This document shows, in pieces, positions 33,523 through 43,033 of a stretch of DNA of 64,000 nucleotides (positions within the stretch are counted from its first letter, which is position 1; every line of letters begins with the position of its first letter). A program made the position numbers and the translations under genes. The stretch is from an uncultured Lachnospiraceae bacterium (GTDB lineage: Bacteria > Bacillota > Clostridia > Lachnospirales > Lachnospiraceae), in assembly GCA_947172645.1 (NCBI GenBank), contig CAMWBY010000008.1, positions 62,001 through 126,000 of the forward strand, given 5' to 3'. The notes under the pieces are model-generated. The model saw only the letters and a program-made list of their open reading frames with translations. It ran no database searches and was not told the origin of the DNA.

Positions 33523-33792
33523 TTACTGTAAGTACGCGGTAAAGTTAGACCACAGATTAATCATAAAGTCCACCATCTGATTCATAATCCAATGTCCAAA
33601 AAGAATCAGCGCCATAAAAATAGCCAGGACTTTCGGAACAAAAGTCAACGTCTGCTCCTGGATGGAAGTGACTGTCTGGAAAATACTGACAATCAGACCA
33701 ACGCACAGAGACACAATTAAAAGCGGCGCCGAGCATTTAATAATCGTAAATATAGCTGTCGATGCGACGGCAGTGACGTCATCTATCGTCAT
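33523..33792 (-). CDS. fliQ: Flagellar export gate protein FliQ
   Basis: An 89-aa protein with two membrane segments (APLLIVSLCVGLIVSIFQTV; FVPKVLAIFMALILFGHWI), and the TSIQEQTLTFVPK loop typical of FliQ. It lies between fliP and fliR in the usual order. Confidence 0.96.
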   Translation of the reverse strand: MTIDDVTAVASTAIFTIIKCSAPLLIVSLCVGLIVSIFQTVTSIQEQTLTFVPKVLAIFMALILFGHWIMNQMVDFMINLWSNFTAYLQ

Positions 33793-33812
33793 AGCTTCCT
33801 CCGTTCTCTACA

Positions 33813-34697
33813 CTACTTCAGTAAGAAACTGTCCACCAATCCCTTAATAATCAGATACCACCCATCCGCCAGAACAAACAGCAAAATTTTGAAGGGCATA
33901 GAAATCGTCGTAGGCGGCAGCATCATCATACCCATACTCATCAGAGTCGACGCCACAACCATGTCGATTACAATAAACGGTATATAAATCAAGAATCCGA
34001 TGATAAACGCGTAGCGAAGCTCACTGATAATATAACTGGGCACCAGTACGCTCATGGGAATCTCGTTGATATCACCGCTCCACTCCTGCCGGCTGATATC
34101 CATAAACATGCTGACGTCTTTCTTAAGCGTCTGCCTGTTCATAAAATTCCTAATCGGAATGACCGCCTTCTCAAGCGCCTCCTCATTGCTCAACTCTCCC
34201 GCCTCGTAAGGCACCACCGCCTCCGTATAGATTTCGGTGAACGTCGGCTGCATGATAAAAAACGTCAAAAAGAGCGCAATACCTATCAACACTGTGTTAG
34301 GCGGCGCTGTCTGTGTGTTGAGTGCCTGCCTCGTAAAATGCAGAACTATAATAATTCTGGTAAACGAGGTCATCATGATAATCAGTGTCGGTGCAACGGC
34401 AATCAACGTAAGAATCACCAAGATGCGCAACGCTCCGTTCACGTTGCCATTGCCATCGCCATACGTGATTGTCACCGTATTGGCTATATTCAGTTCTGCG
34501 AGGTCGTCGGCATTCTCTGACGCGCCCGGCGCCCGTTCGTTCGTCCTCTCATCCGTCGTTCCCGTAAGATTGGACTCTCTGTAAGGAGTATCCGCAGCCG
34601 CCAACGCTGTCGCTTTTTGGCTAAGACACAATATGCCTGCCAATAACAGCAGGCATACTAATTTTGCCAAATAAAATCCGGAAAAGTATTTCTTCAT
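33813..34697 (-). CDS. fliP: Flagellar export gate protein FliP
   Basis: A 294-aa protein. A cleavable signal peptide (residues 1-33) precedes a longer than usual periplasmic N-terminus, then LTLIAVAPTLIIMMTSFTRI, ALFLTFFIMQPTF and GMMMLPPTTISMPFKILLF. It forms the core of the export gate with FliQ and FliR. It overlaps fliO by 4 nt. Confidence 0.97.
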   Translation of the reverse strand: MKKYFSGFYLAKLVCLLLLAGILCLSQKATALAAADTPYRESNLTGTTDERTNERAPGASENADDLAELNIANTVTITYGDGNGNVNGALRILVILTLIAVAPTLIIMMTSFTRIIIVLHFTRQALNTQTAPPNTVLIGIALFLTFFIMQPTFTEIYTEAVVPYEAGELSNEEALEKAVIPIRNFMNRQTLKKDVSMFMDISRQEWSGDINEIPMSVLVPSYIISELRYAFIIGFLIYIPFIVIDMVVASTLMSMGMMMLPPTTISMPFKILLFVLADGWYLIIKGLVDSFLLK

Positions 34698-35077
34698 TCG
34701 TCTCGCCCATCTTCTTTTTCCAGAAAATTCTTTTTTTGGATTTTCTCCAAAATATCCTTAAATCCAAGAGCTTTGGAGTTATCTGTACCCGAGAAAATCA
34801 AATCCTGTTCAGGAATCTCTGTTAACATTGTAACAGTATCCTTACAAACTGCCACTGCCAAATATTTCTTTCCGACCCTGACAATTTGGACATACTTATT
34901 ATTGGAGAGCCGTAACGTCTCCAAAATCTCCATGTTGGCTTTAACAGTCTGACCCTTCTGATATCCCGCCATCCATTTCGTAACCCAATAAGTAACTAGT
35001 AATACAAACAGGAAAAGAATCAACACTGTCATAAATTGTATATAGGAATCAGCACTCTCCGATAAGACGGATACCAT
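34694..35077 (-). CDS. fliO: Flagellar biosynthesis protein FliO/FliZ
   Basis: A 127-aa protein with one N-terminal membrane helix (FMTVLILFLFVLLVTYWVTK) and a small cytoplasmic domain containing ETLRLSNNKYVQIVRVGKKY, the FliO signature. It assists FliP assembly. The gene lies between cheY and fliP, overlapping each by 1 and 4 nt. Confidence 0.9.
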   Translation of the reverse strand: MVSVLSESADSYIQFMTVLILFLFVLLVTYWVTKWMAGYQKGQTVKANMEILETLRLSNNKYVQIVRVGKKYLAVAVCKDTVTMLTEIPEQDLIFSGTDNSKALGFKDILEKIQKKNFLEKEDGRDE

Positions 35078-35439
35078 CAGCCTACAACCTTCTTAACAGC
35101 CTCTAATACACGGTCCGCCTGGAACGGTTTCACAATAAAGTCCTTCGCGCCGGACTGGATGGATTCAATAACCATCGCCTGTTGGCCCATAGCGGAACAC
35201 ATAATAATCATCGCGCCCGGGTCCGCCTCCTTAATCTTCTTGAGCGCCTGGATACCATCCATCTCAGGCATTGTGATATCCATCAATACCAAATCAGGCT
35301 TCAATTCATTATACTTTTCAACAGCCTTCGCGCCATTCTCTGCTTCACCCGCCACATTATACCCATTCTTGGTCAGGATATCTTTAATCATCATACGCAT
35401 GAACGCAGCATCATCACATATCAAAATATTCTTTGCCAT
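35077..35439 (-). CDS. cheY: Chemotaxis response regulator CheY
   Basis: A 120-aa single receiver domain. Acidic pocket CDD at 8-10, phospho-acceptor Asp54 in LVLMDITMPEMDG, Ser in IIMCSAMGQQ and Lys in FIVKPF are all present. CheY-P binds FliM and FliY at the switch; in the Firmicute scheme it favours smooth swimming. It is encoded directly after fliY. Confidence 0.96.
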   Translation of the reverse strand: MAKNILICDDAAFMRMMIKDILTKNGYNVAGEAENGAKAVEKYNELKPDLVLMDITMPEMDGIQALKKIKEADPGAMIIMCSAMGQQAMVIESIQSGAKDFIVKPFQADRVLEAVKKVVG

Positions 35440-35459
35440 TTCTCTTCTCCTATCACTCT

Positions 35460-36740
35460 TTATTTGATAATTTCGGTTACCCGAACACCAAAGCTCTCTT
35501 CGATTACTACTACTTCACCTTTCGCAACAAACTTGCCGTTTACCAGTACGTCAATCGGCTCACCGGCAATCTTATCCAACTCTATAATCGTTCCGGGCGA
35601 GAAATCCAGAATGTCTGCTATAGACTTGGATGTCCTGCCAAGTTCTACCGTAACTTCAAGAGGCACATCTTTAATCAAGCCGATATTCTCCTGTGTCTGT
35701 GCCGGGTTAAAGTTGTTGGAAAAATTCTGGAACTGTGCAGGCTGTATATTCATATTAGGCTGCATACCCATCTGTGGCATCATCTGCATCTGCGGCATCA
35801 TCTGCATCTGTGGCATTCCCATGCCCATCTGCATTTGCGGCATCCCCATCTGCATCTGCGGCATTCCCATGCCCATCTGCATCTGGCTCATATCCATCTG
35901 TGGCGCCGCCATCTGAGGTGCGGCCTGTGGCGCCGCCGCTTGCGGGGCCGGCTGAGGCGCTGCAGCCGATACCGACGCATCCTCGCCTAATTGGTTCTTT
36001 AAGAAAGTATCGCACAATTCTTTCGCAAAGTCCATAGGATATAACTGCATAATTGTGGAATCAACCAAATCTTCTATCTGCATACGGAACGCAATCTTGA
36101 CGAAAGTGCCTGCCAGGAACGGTGCAATATCACCGCCGGATTTAAAGGCCGTCAAGTCAACCAGGCTGGCTTCCGGAGGACTGATATCAATCATCTTGTC
36201 TAACATCGTTGACAAGGACGTCGCCGAAGAGCCCATCATCTGATTCATCGCCTCGGAAATCGCACTCAGATGCAGTTCCCCCAGCTCTCCGTCTGTGTTG
36301 CTTCCGTCACCACCCATCATAAGGTCGGTGATAACTTTTACATCATGTTCTTTCAGAACCAGAATATTAGAGCCGTCAAGACCTACCGTATATTTTATTT
36401 GAATAAACACACACGGCTTCTCGTATTCAGACAGCACGTTCTCCCACTTAGCCAAAGTAACCACCGGCGTCGTGATATTAACCTTGCGGTTAACCAACGA
36501 AAACAGCGTGGTCGCCGAAGAACCCATGCTGATGTTGGCCACCTCGCCGATTGCATCCTTCTCCATGTCTGTCATAAGAGAATCATCTATATCTCCCCCC
36601 GATGACGCTGCAGGCGGTGTCGGTGGCGCGGCCGGCGCCGGAGCCTCAGGTTCCTTCGGTGCTGCCGGTGCCGCACTGCTTGGTGCATCCATACCACTTA
36701 AGAGTGCATTTATTTCGTCTTGTGATAACATTCCGTCCAT
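35460..36740 (-). CDS. fliY: Flagellar switch protein FliY (CheC-like domain plus FliN domain) with Met/Gln-rich linker
   Basis: A 426-aa protein. Residues 4-14 (MLSQDEINALL) are the CheY-P binding peptide. A Pro/Ala linker leads to a CheC-like domain (about 50-240) with two intact phosphatase motifs, IGEVANISMGSSATTL and ISEAMNQMMGSSATSL. Residues about 270-335 are a repetitive Met/Gln/Gly/Pro tract (MGMGMPQMQ, MGMPQMQ, MMPQMQ). The C-terminal SpoA/FliN domain follows (KDVPLEVTVELGRTSKSIAD). It dephosphorylates CheY-P at the motor and builds the C-ring. Confidence 0.96.
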   Translation of the reverse strand: MDGMLSQDEINALLSGMDAPSSAAPAAPKEPEAPAPAAPPTPPAASSGGDIDDSLMTDMEKDAIGEVANISMGSSATTLFSLVNRKVNITTPVVTLAKWENVLSEYEKPCVFIQIKYTVGLDGSNILVLKEHDVKVITDLMMGGDGSNTDGELGELHLSAISEAMNQMMGSSATSLSTMLDKMIDISPPEASLVDLTAFKSGGDIAPFLAGTFVKIAFRMQIEDLVDSTIMQLYPMDFAKELCDTFLKNQLGEDASVSAAAPQPAPQAAAPQAAPQMAAPQMDMSQMQMGMGMPQMQMGMPQMQMGMGMPQMQMMPQMQMMPQMGMQPNMNIQPAQFQNFSNNFNPAQTQENIGLIKDVPLEVTVELGRTSKSIADILDFSPGTIIELDKIAGEPIDVLVNGKFVAKGEVVVIEESFGVRVTEIIK

Positions 36741-36744
36741 GCCT

Positions 36745-37725
36745 TTATTCCCCCTCTCTGACTACCGATGTGACCCTCACAGCATATTTATCCTTGCTGG
36801 AGCCCGGTAAAGCGGTAAACTTCCTGATATTGCCGACATATACATTCAAATCATTCTCCACGTCGGTATCTAAACGTATAATATCCCCGACTTGAATATT
36901 GACAAAATCGTTCACCGCAACTTTTGTCCTGCCAAGTACCGCTTTCACAGGAACGTCTACCCTTCTAATCAGAGCCTCGATATATTCCTCGAAGTCCTCC
37001 TCTCTCTGCTCCTGCATATTCGCATACCAATACTTGGTATTCAATTTATCCATGACTGATTCAAGCGTGAAGAACGGAAGGCATATATTCATAAATCCTT
37101 CCACATCGCCTATCTTCATATTTAATGTAACAATCGCAATCATGTCATTCGGTGCAATTACCTGGGCGAACTGGGAGTTTGTCTCAATCCTCTCCATCAT
37201 CGGGTTCAGGTCGACGACATTCTTCCACGGTTCACGCATAAGCTGCATACACACCACCATCATTTTCTCGATGATAGTCATTTCTATTTCCGTAAAATCG
37301 CGGTTCTTGTCAAGCGGTTCTCCCGCCCCGCCAAGCATCCTGTCAATCATCGCATATCCAAGCTGCGTCGCCAACTCTATGATAATCGTACCGCCAAGCG
37401 GTTGGAAATTGACAATACCCAGAATAACCGGATTCGATAGGGCATTGGTAAACTCTGAGAAAATAACCGTTTCAGAACTTGCCACGGAAATCTGTATATT
37501 CTTCCTAAGATAAATCGGAAGGCTGGTCGATAGCAGCCGCCCATAATGCTCATATATTATTTCCAATGTACGCAGATGCTCTTTCGAGAACTTGGTCGGA
37601 CGTTTGAAGTCGTAGTTCTTCACCTGCTTATCACTGCTGTCACTCATATCATCTGCATCAATTTCACCGCTGCTCAGCGCGGCAAGCAGATTGTCAATCT
37701 CATTTTGAGATAGTACCTCTCCCAC
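36745..37725 (-). CDS. fliM: Flagellar switch protein FliM
   Basis: A 326-aa protein with GTG start and AGGAGGTGA upstream. The N-terminal VLSQNEIDNLLAAL binds CheY-P; the middle CheC-like domain has FSKEHLRTLEIIYEHYGRLL, and a C-terminal SpoA domain completes it. It lies 4 nt before fliY. Confidence 0.97.
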   Translation of the reverse strand: MGEVLSQNEIDNLLAALSSGEIDADDMSDSSDKQVKNYDFKRPTKFSKEHLRTLEIIYEHYGRLLSTSLPIYLRKNIQISVASSETVIFSEFTNALSNPVILGIVNFQPLGGTIIIELATQLGYAMIDRMLGGAGEPLDKNRDFTEIEMTIIEKMMVVCMQLMREPWKNVVDLNPMMERIETNSQFAQVIAPNDMIAIVTLNMKIGDVEGFMNICLPFFTLESVMDKLNTKYWYANMQEQREEDFEEYIEALIRRVDVPVKAVLGRTKVAVNDFVNIQVGDIIRLDTDVENDLNVYVGNIRKFTALPGSSKDKYAVRVTSVVREGE

Positions 37726-37759
37726 GAAAGTTCACCTCCTGTGGCACTTATTAAAGAAA

Positions 37760-38281
37760 TTACTGGTACATAATATCACTAAACGCCACATTAAAGATAA
37801 ACTCGGAATCGAACATATCCTGAATTCTTTTCAATATCTCTTCTTTAATCTGATCCTGGTTATTTCTTGCTTCTTCCAAAGTATACTGGCTGTACACATC
37901 ATTAATCTCACTCTTAATCAGGCTCTCACGGTCCGCCAGGCCTTCCCCGTATGTCTTGTATCCCTTATCTTTCGTATTCATAGATAAAGTGATGGTCGCA
38001 ATAAAGAAATGCGGTTCCCCTTCTTCATCCAGTTTCAAGGGCATTGTCATCTTCTCGGAAATGTCATATGTCGCAATCTCGGACATCGGTATATCCGGCA
38101 CAGACATATCTTCCCCATTGCCGTCCGCCGCAAGTTCCAGATTGAGTGCAGTGGCAATATTGTCCACCAACGCCGCCGTCTTCCTGGAAGTACCCACCAC
38201 GCTAAACATCATAATAGCCGTCAATACGATGTTAACGATTAATAATGCCAGTACGATAATAGAAATCAGATTCTTCTTCAT
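37760..38281 (-). CDS. fliL: Flagellar basal-body associated protein FliL
   Basis: A 173-aa protein with one membrane helix (ISIIVLALLIVNIVLTAIMM) and an extracellular domain ending with QDMFDSEFIFNVAFSDIMYQ, the FliL C-terminus. It supports stator function. It is placed between motB and fliM. Confidence 0.9.
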   Translation of the reverse strand: MKKNLISIIVLALLIVNIVLTAIMMFSVVGTSRKTAALVDNIATALNLELAADGNGEDMSVPDIPMSEIATYDISEKMTMPLKLDEEGEPHFFIATITLSMNTKDKGYKTYGEGLADRESLIKSEINDVYSQYTLEEARNNQDQIKEEILKRIQDMFDSEFIFNVAFSDIMYQ

Positions 38282-38370
38282 GACTGTAAGCTTCTCCTTT
38301 ATACACTTTCTAAATTGTTTTGATAAACTACCGTCAACAGACCCTTATAAGACGTTTGTTAATCCTGTAA

Positions 38371-39177
38371 TTAATATGCGCTCAGCGAGTTGTATATCTT
38401 AATCTCAACTCTTCTGTTCCGGGTTCTCCCCTCAGCCGTGGAATTATCGGCGACAGGTACATATTCCCCCCTGCCTGAATGTTTGACTTTCGCCGGGTCT
38501 AAATTCGTAACCGACAGAAGATAATCAAACACCGACAACGCACGCCCGGAACTCAATTCATTATTATTGGAATACTTAGCGCCGGACATCGGTACATTGT
38601 CCGTATGTCCTTCAATCTCAATCGTCCCTTCAGCGTACCGCTCCAAAATCGCGCCAACCTGGTCTAACACAGGTTTCGCCTCGTCCTTAAGCAGTGTGCT
38701 CCCCGAATCAAAAAGCAACGCCCCCTTCAAGGTAAGCTGCACGTACTGGGATGTAATCTCGATATCAATCTCACGCCCCATGTCCTTCTCGTCTATTGCT
38801 TCCTGTATCTTCTCGGAAAGCTCCTCAGATTCTTCCATCTGCGCCTCTTCCATCTGTTCCTTCACCTTCGCCACATCTTCATCGACGACTTCCCCAGATT
38901 CCATCTTACCCGTACTGTTAATGAAATCATCCAGTTCATTGAGCTGGCTTACGCCATTGCTAATCAGCATGCCGTCACCGATTGCGGAAGCTCCCGCGTC
39001 AAACACGGAAAACATCTGATTAAAAGATGCGGCTATCTGTTCCTGCTTATCTTCATCAATCGTAGACATCGCAAACAGAAGGACGAAGAAACAAAGTAGC
39101 AGGTTCATCAAGTCGCCAAACGTGGTTTGCCACGCAGGCGCGCCTTTCGGCGGCTCATCTGGCTTCCTGTTAGCCAT
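38371..39177 (-). CDS. motB: Stator protein MotB
   Basis: A 268-aa protein. The single membrane helix carries the proton/sodium-binding Asp22 (APAWQTTFGDLMNLLLCFF), followed by a plug/linker rich in Glu and an OmpA-like peptidoglycan-binding domain (IEIEGHTDNVP, LSSGRALSVFDYL, RTRNRRVEIKI). The start at 39177 (GGAGGTG upstream) is preferred to 39198. It overlaps motA by 8 nt. Confidence 0.96.
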   Translation of the reverse strand: MANRKPDEPPKGAPAWQTTFGDLMNLLLCFFVLLFAMSTIDEDKQEQIAASFNQMFSVFDAGASAIGDGMLISNGVSQLNELDDFINSTGKMESGEVVDEDVAKVKEQMEEAQMEESEELSEKIQEAIDEKDMGREIDIEITSQYVQLTLKGALLFDSGSTLLKDEAKPVLDQVGAILERYAEGTIEIEGHTDNVPMSGAKYSNNNELSSGRALSVFDYLLSVTNLDPAKVKHSGRGEYVPVADNSTAEGRTRNRRVEIKIYNSLSAY

Positions 39178-39967
39178 TCGCTTCACCTCCGAGCTCATCC
39201 TCCGAAGACGTCCTGTCGCCCGGCGCCAGGAAGGACTTCAATTTCTCTTCTATGACACGTGGGTTCTCGCCTGCCTGGATAGACAGAAGGCCCTCAATCT
39301 CTATCTCTTTCACCATCATCTCTTCTGCGTTCTTGCCTTTCAGCTTCGCAGCCACCGGCGCGCATATCCAGTTGGCAAGGACAGCGCCATACAAGGTAGT
39401 TACAAGCGCGACCGCCATATTCGGTCCGATGGAAGCAAAATCCGATAAGTCCCTCAGCATGTTAATCAGACCAATCAGCGTACCAATCATACCCCACGCA
39501 GGGCCCATCGCGCCGACATTCTCCCAGAAACCGATTTTGTCTTTATGCCTGCTCTCCACACTGGCGAGCTCCGTCTCCATAATGGCGCGCACAAGCTCCG
39601 GGTCAGTACCGTCCACCACAAGCAGGATTCCTTTCTTAAGGAAATCGTCCTCAATCTCCCCCGCCGCTTCTTCCAGGGAAAGCAATCCCTCTTTACGGGC
39701 AACATTGGAGAGGTCTATTATCTTCTGAATAATCTCGGGAACATTCAGGGCCGACATCTTAAAAATCAATTTAATACTCTTAAGGCCGCCCAGGAAATCA
39801 GGCAGTGTATAACTCGCAAGTATACACATGAAAGAACCACCAAAAGTAATCAGTGCCGACGGCGCATCCGCGAAGCCTGTCAATACCTCAAACCCCTTGC
39901 CGAACACCATACCAAAGATCATTAAGATAAAACATACTACCAAACCGATAACTGAAGCTATATCCAT
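39170..39967 (-). CDS. motA: Stator protein MotA
   Basis: A 265-aa protein with four membrane segments; DPELVRAIMETELASVESRH and GPAWGMIGTLIGLINMLRDL are family blocks, including the Pro residues of the ion channel. The acidic C-terminal tail is typical. It forms the stator with MotB. Confidence 0.96.
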   Translation of the reverse strand: MDIASVIGLVVCFILMIFGMVFGKGFEVLTGFADAPSALITFGGSFMCILASYTLPDFLGGLKSIKLIFKMSALNVPEIIQKIIDLSNVARKEGLLSLEEAAGEIEDDFLKKGILLVVDGTDPELVRAIMETELASVESRHKDKIGFWENVGAMGPAWGMIGTLIGLINMLRDLSDFASIGPNMAVALVTTLYGAVLANWICAPVAAKLKGKNAEEMMVKEIEIEGLLSIQAGENPRVIEEKLKSFLAPGDRTSSEDELGGEANG

Positions 39968-39986
39968 CTGTAATCACCCATTTACA

Positions 39987-40172
39987 CTAATCTGCAAAAA
40001 TATCCTTTCTATACGATTTTACTAAATTTTTCACTTCTTGTCTACTTTCTTTTACAATTATTTTCCGTCCGGTCGTAAAGGACAAAACGGTATCCGGCGT
40101 CTCCTCGACAAGCTCCAGCAAGTCTGGATTTACAAGAACTTTCACGCCATTAATCTTCGTGACTTCTATCAT
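39987..40172 (-). CDS. flbD: FlbD family protein
   Basis: A 61-aa protein, MIEVTKINGVKVLVNPDLLE, with later TTGRKIIVKES: the FlbD/YlzI family, of unclear function, always between flgE and motA/fliL. It is too short for many gene finders. The start at 40172 excludes an upstream basic stretch. It is the first gene after the promoter at 40247-40275. Confidence 0.92.
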   Translation of the reverse strand: MIEVTKINGVKVLVNPDLLELVEETPDTVLSFTTGRKIIVKESRQEVKNLVKSYRKDIFAD

Positions 40173-40246
40173 GACACCACCCCTGCATCTAACTAACATA
40201 TACGTTGTAAGTATGTAAAAAAATATTTAAACCATAGAACTTTTAT

Positions 40247-40275
40247 ATTTTACCACACTTCTCAGAAAACTGCAA
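40247..40275 (-). promoter_or_regulatory. flbD-motAB-fliL promoter with CodY-box-like spacer
   Basis: Minus strand TTGCAG (40275-40270), 17-nt spacer, TAAAAT (40252-40247). The spacer includes AGTTTTCTGAGAAGT (40271-40257), 12 of 15 matches to the CodY consensus AATTTTCWGAAAATT. The rest of 40173-40433 is A/T-rich leader and holds no gene. Confidence 0.65.
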
Positions 40276-40378
40276 AAAAAAGACCCAAAAAAGTCTGACA
40301 AAAATTGCCATGGAAAAGAAGCCGATACTGATAAAAACATCCAAATCCAAAATTAGTACACGAAAAAAAGTAATCCGT

Positions 40379-40410
40379 AAAAGAGGAACTCCCTAAACAG
40401 GAAGTTCCTC
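40379..40410 (-). terminator. Terminator after flgE
   Basis: Minus strand stem GAGGAACT / AGTTCCTC with a 12-nt loop that can pair further, followed by TTTT. It divides the fla/che cluster into two transcription units. Confidence 0.7.
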
Positions 40411-40433
40411 CCACGATACATTCTTTTATAATA

Positions 40434-42446
40434 TTATCTCTTCAGATTGACAAGCTCCTCCAGAAGCGTGTCGGAAGTGGTGATGATACGGCTGTTCGCC
40501 TGGAAACCACGCTGTGTGGTAATCATCGTGGTAAACTCGGAGGACAAGTCCACGTTACTCATCTCCAGTACGCCGGAAGTCATGGAGCCGCCGCTCTCCG
40601 TGATATCCTTGCCCACGCCGTCGAACTCGCCGGAGTTCATGGTCGCGGTATACAGGTTGTTGCCGGCCTTGGAAAGACCGGAGGCATTGGCAAACTCCGC
40701 CACCGCAATCTGGCCTAACAGTTTCGTAAGCCCGTTGTCATAAGATGCGGTAATCCTGCCGTCCTGCCCTACCTCGATGCCAATCAGCTCGCCCGGCTTG
40801 CGGCCCGCGCCGATGGAACTGCTCTCGATGGAGCCGGCCGTATACTCCAACGTACACTTCTTGCCGTTACCGAAATTGTTGACGGATGAGAAGTCGATTT
40901 CGATATCGTTAAACTGGCCCAAGTCGATGATATTCCCTGTCATGGTCGATGCGGAAGGGTTAAAGTTAAGCGTCGCCGTCTTGCTTCCCTGCGTCCCGAT
41001 ATAGGAGAAGGTACCCAAATCATGGTCGAACACAAGCCTGTTGCCCTTATTGTTCTCCGTTATCTGAATCTGCGCGGCGCCGTCCTGACCAATCCAGTCG
41101 ATGGCGTAACTCTTGCCGTTCACCGCCTCCAGGCCATAGACCTGGGATAAGATTTTCTCCTGGTTCTCCGTGCTTGTATCAGCCGGGTCCAGTATTACGC
41201 CGAAGTTCTTCGTGCCGTCAAAATAGGAAGCCTCCAGTGTCTCGAAGGTACCGGTGAAAGAAACATCCACCTCATCATTGTTGACCACAACTTTTATACT
41301 GCCCGCATCTACGCCTTTCAATCCTTCAAACAGCTTCGTCCAAGCGGCATCGTCCATCTCTTTGGCTTTTCCGTCATCCCCCTTCATGCTGTACTTGTTT
41401 GTCGTGGAATCATACAGCAGATTGTAAGGTGCCTTCTCCAACTGGTCTTTCGTCAGCTTTACCGAGCCTTCTACTTTAACCGACGCGCCTGCCGCGACAT
41501 CTCCTGCCGCATTCGGGTCAATGACCTTAATGGAATCGCCGGCAGCTATCATCATGGGATTATCTTTGAAATCTTTCAGGATATTCTCAAGCGTCTTGTT
41601 CACGGAGAACTTCCCGTCCGGCGTGTAGGTCACGCCGGACACCATATCGTATCTCTGTGTTGTAACTTTGTTCGCCGTTTCGCCAAAGGTTGCAATCTGC
41701 TCAATATTCTCCAGGCCATACTTCTTAACAAGCGATACCCCGTCGCCGTCCAGAATATCGTCAAGCTGCACACGGAACTCGTCGTCGTCGCCCGTGCCGT
41801 GGAAGCTGAACTTCGCCGTATACTTATAACCCTGCGCATCGAAGAAAATCAAGGTACGCACCGCGCCTGCCGTGCTGTTAATCGAAGGGTCCTGCTTATC
41901 CAAGATACCCGTCACGTATGCCAGGGTAGTCGCCTCCGGCGGGGACTCTAAATTGCTCTTATGCATAACCGTCAGGGCGGATACCACGTCCTTCTTGATA
42001 TCCCCTGTCTCCGGGTCAACCTGCCAACCCATAACCATATAGCCGGTGTTGGCCATAACAAGATTTCCCGCGCCGTCCACGGTGAAGGAACCGTCCCTTG
42101 TGAAGAAATTCTGGGAACCGTCGTTCACCACGAAGAAGGACTCGCCCTCAATCATGATATCCCAAGGGTTATTGGTGGACTGTGCGGAACCCTGCGAAGT
42201 AATCGCCGTGGAGATGGCGCCTGTCTTCGCGCCCAGACCAATCTGCCTGGGGTTGATACCGCCGCGCCCCGTGGAATCGCTTGCGCCGGACGCCGCCTGG
42301 GTTGTCTGGTACAGCAAGTCGCTGAATACCATGTTCTGTGATTTATATGCCGTCGTGTTAACGTTTGCAATGTTATTACCGATAACATCCATTCTGGTCT
42401 GGTGCGTCTTAAGACCTGCAACACCAGAGAACAATGATCTCATCAT
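40434..42446 (-). CDS. flgE: Flagellar hook protein FlgE
   Basis: A 670-aa hook protein. The N-terminal MRSLFSGVAGLKTHQTRMD, VIGNNIANVNTTAYKSQN and the C-terminal SNVDLSSEFTTMITTQRGFQ, ANSRIITTSDTLLEELVNLK are the conserved rod/hook ends. The centre is longer than in B. subtilis FlgE (264 aa), giving extra outer domains. The product is exported without a signal peptide. Confidence 0.96.
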   Translation of the reverse strand: MMRSLFSGVAGLKTHQTRMDVIGNNIANVNTTAYKSQNMVFSDLLYQTTQAASGASDSTGRGGINPRQIGLGAKTGAISTAITSQGSAQSTNNPWDIMIEGESFFVVNDGSQNFFTRDGSFTVDGAGNLVMANTGYMVMGWQVDPETGDIKKDVVSALTVMHKSNLESPPEATTLAYVTGILDKQDPSINSTAGAVRTLIFFDAQGYKYTAKFSFHGTGDDDEFRVQLDDILDGDGVSLVKKYGLENIEQIATFGETANKVTTQRYDMVSGVTYTPDGKFSVNKTLENILKDFKDNPMMIAAGDSIKVIDPNAAGDVAAGASVKVEGSVKLTKDQLEKAPYNLLYDSTTNKYSMKGDDGKAKEMDDAAWTKLFEGLKGVDAGSIKVVVNNDEVDVSFTGTFETLEASYFDGTKNFGVILDPADTSTENQEKILSQVYGLEAVNGKSYAIDWIGQDGAAQIQITENNKGNRLVFDHDLGTFSYIGTQGSKTATLNFNPSASTMTGNIIDLGQFNDIEIDFSSVNNFGNGKKCTLEYTAGSIESSSIGAGRKPGELIGIEVGQDGRITASYDNGLTKLLGQIAVAEFANASGLSKAGNNLYTATMNSGEFDGVGKDITESGGSMTSGVLEMSNVDLSSEFTTMITTQRGFQANSRIITTSDTLLEELVNLKR

Positions 42447-42588
42447 AGTGATATGACCTCCTTAATCTGTCTTAGAATAGGAACCGTGAAGCAATCGCTT
42501 TAAGCGCTATCTCATGAAACCGCCTGAAGGCAATTGCTTCTCTGCCCGCGTCTGTCATTCCGGGGCATCAGCCTCCATAAAGGTCCGG

Positions 42589-42993
42589 CTAAATAATTAC
42601 GGCTCCGTCAATATTGGTAAATATATTCTCATTGGTTTCTGTCTGATCCATGGCTGTGATGACCGTCTGATTCGGCACATTCACGATAAATGCCAACGAA
42701 TCCACGATAACCAACGATTCGTTGATTCCTTTTGCTTCCGCCTTGGCCGCTCCCATATTGAGGCGCTCCACCTGCTCTTTTGTCAGCTCGATATTCCTGT
42801 CGATAAGCCGGTTGGCCGCATGTTTGGAGAACTTCACCTCGCCGTCCTGCCTGATACCGTCCGTCTTGCCCGATAAGATATCCTGGAAACTCGGCGCATC
42901 CTGTCCCGCCACTTGGGCCTGCTGTCTGCCTGTACCGAGGTATTGGTGCTGCAGCCGTTCTATGGAAAGGAATTGGTTGCCTTGAATCTTCAT
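42589..42993 (-). CDS. Flagellar operon protein of the TIGR02530 type
   Basis: A 134-aa protein. The segments VKFSKHAANRLIDRNIELTK and GINESLVIVDSLAFIVNVPN, NQTVITAMD are those of the small protein encoded between flgD and flgE in Firmicutes and spirochaetes. The function is unknown, possibly hook assembly. The 142 nt to flgE hold no other gene. Confidence 0.85.
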   Translation of the reverse strand: MKIQGNQFLSIERLQHQYLGTGRQQAQVAGQDAPSFQDILSGKTDGIRQDGEVKFSKHAANRLIDRNIELTKEQVERLNMGAAKAEAKGINESLVIVDSLAFIVNVPNQTVITAMDQTETNENIFTNIDGAVII

Positions 42994-43033
42994 ATTCTCT
43001 CCTCCTTGAGATGGCTACTGCCGCCTCCGGCGG

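Noticed and set aside
35740..35935. CRISPR-like or minisatellite array suggested by regular CATCTG repeats
   Set aside because: The repeats are in frame within FliY and encode Met/Gln units; no spacers are present.
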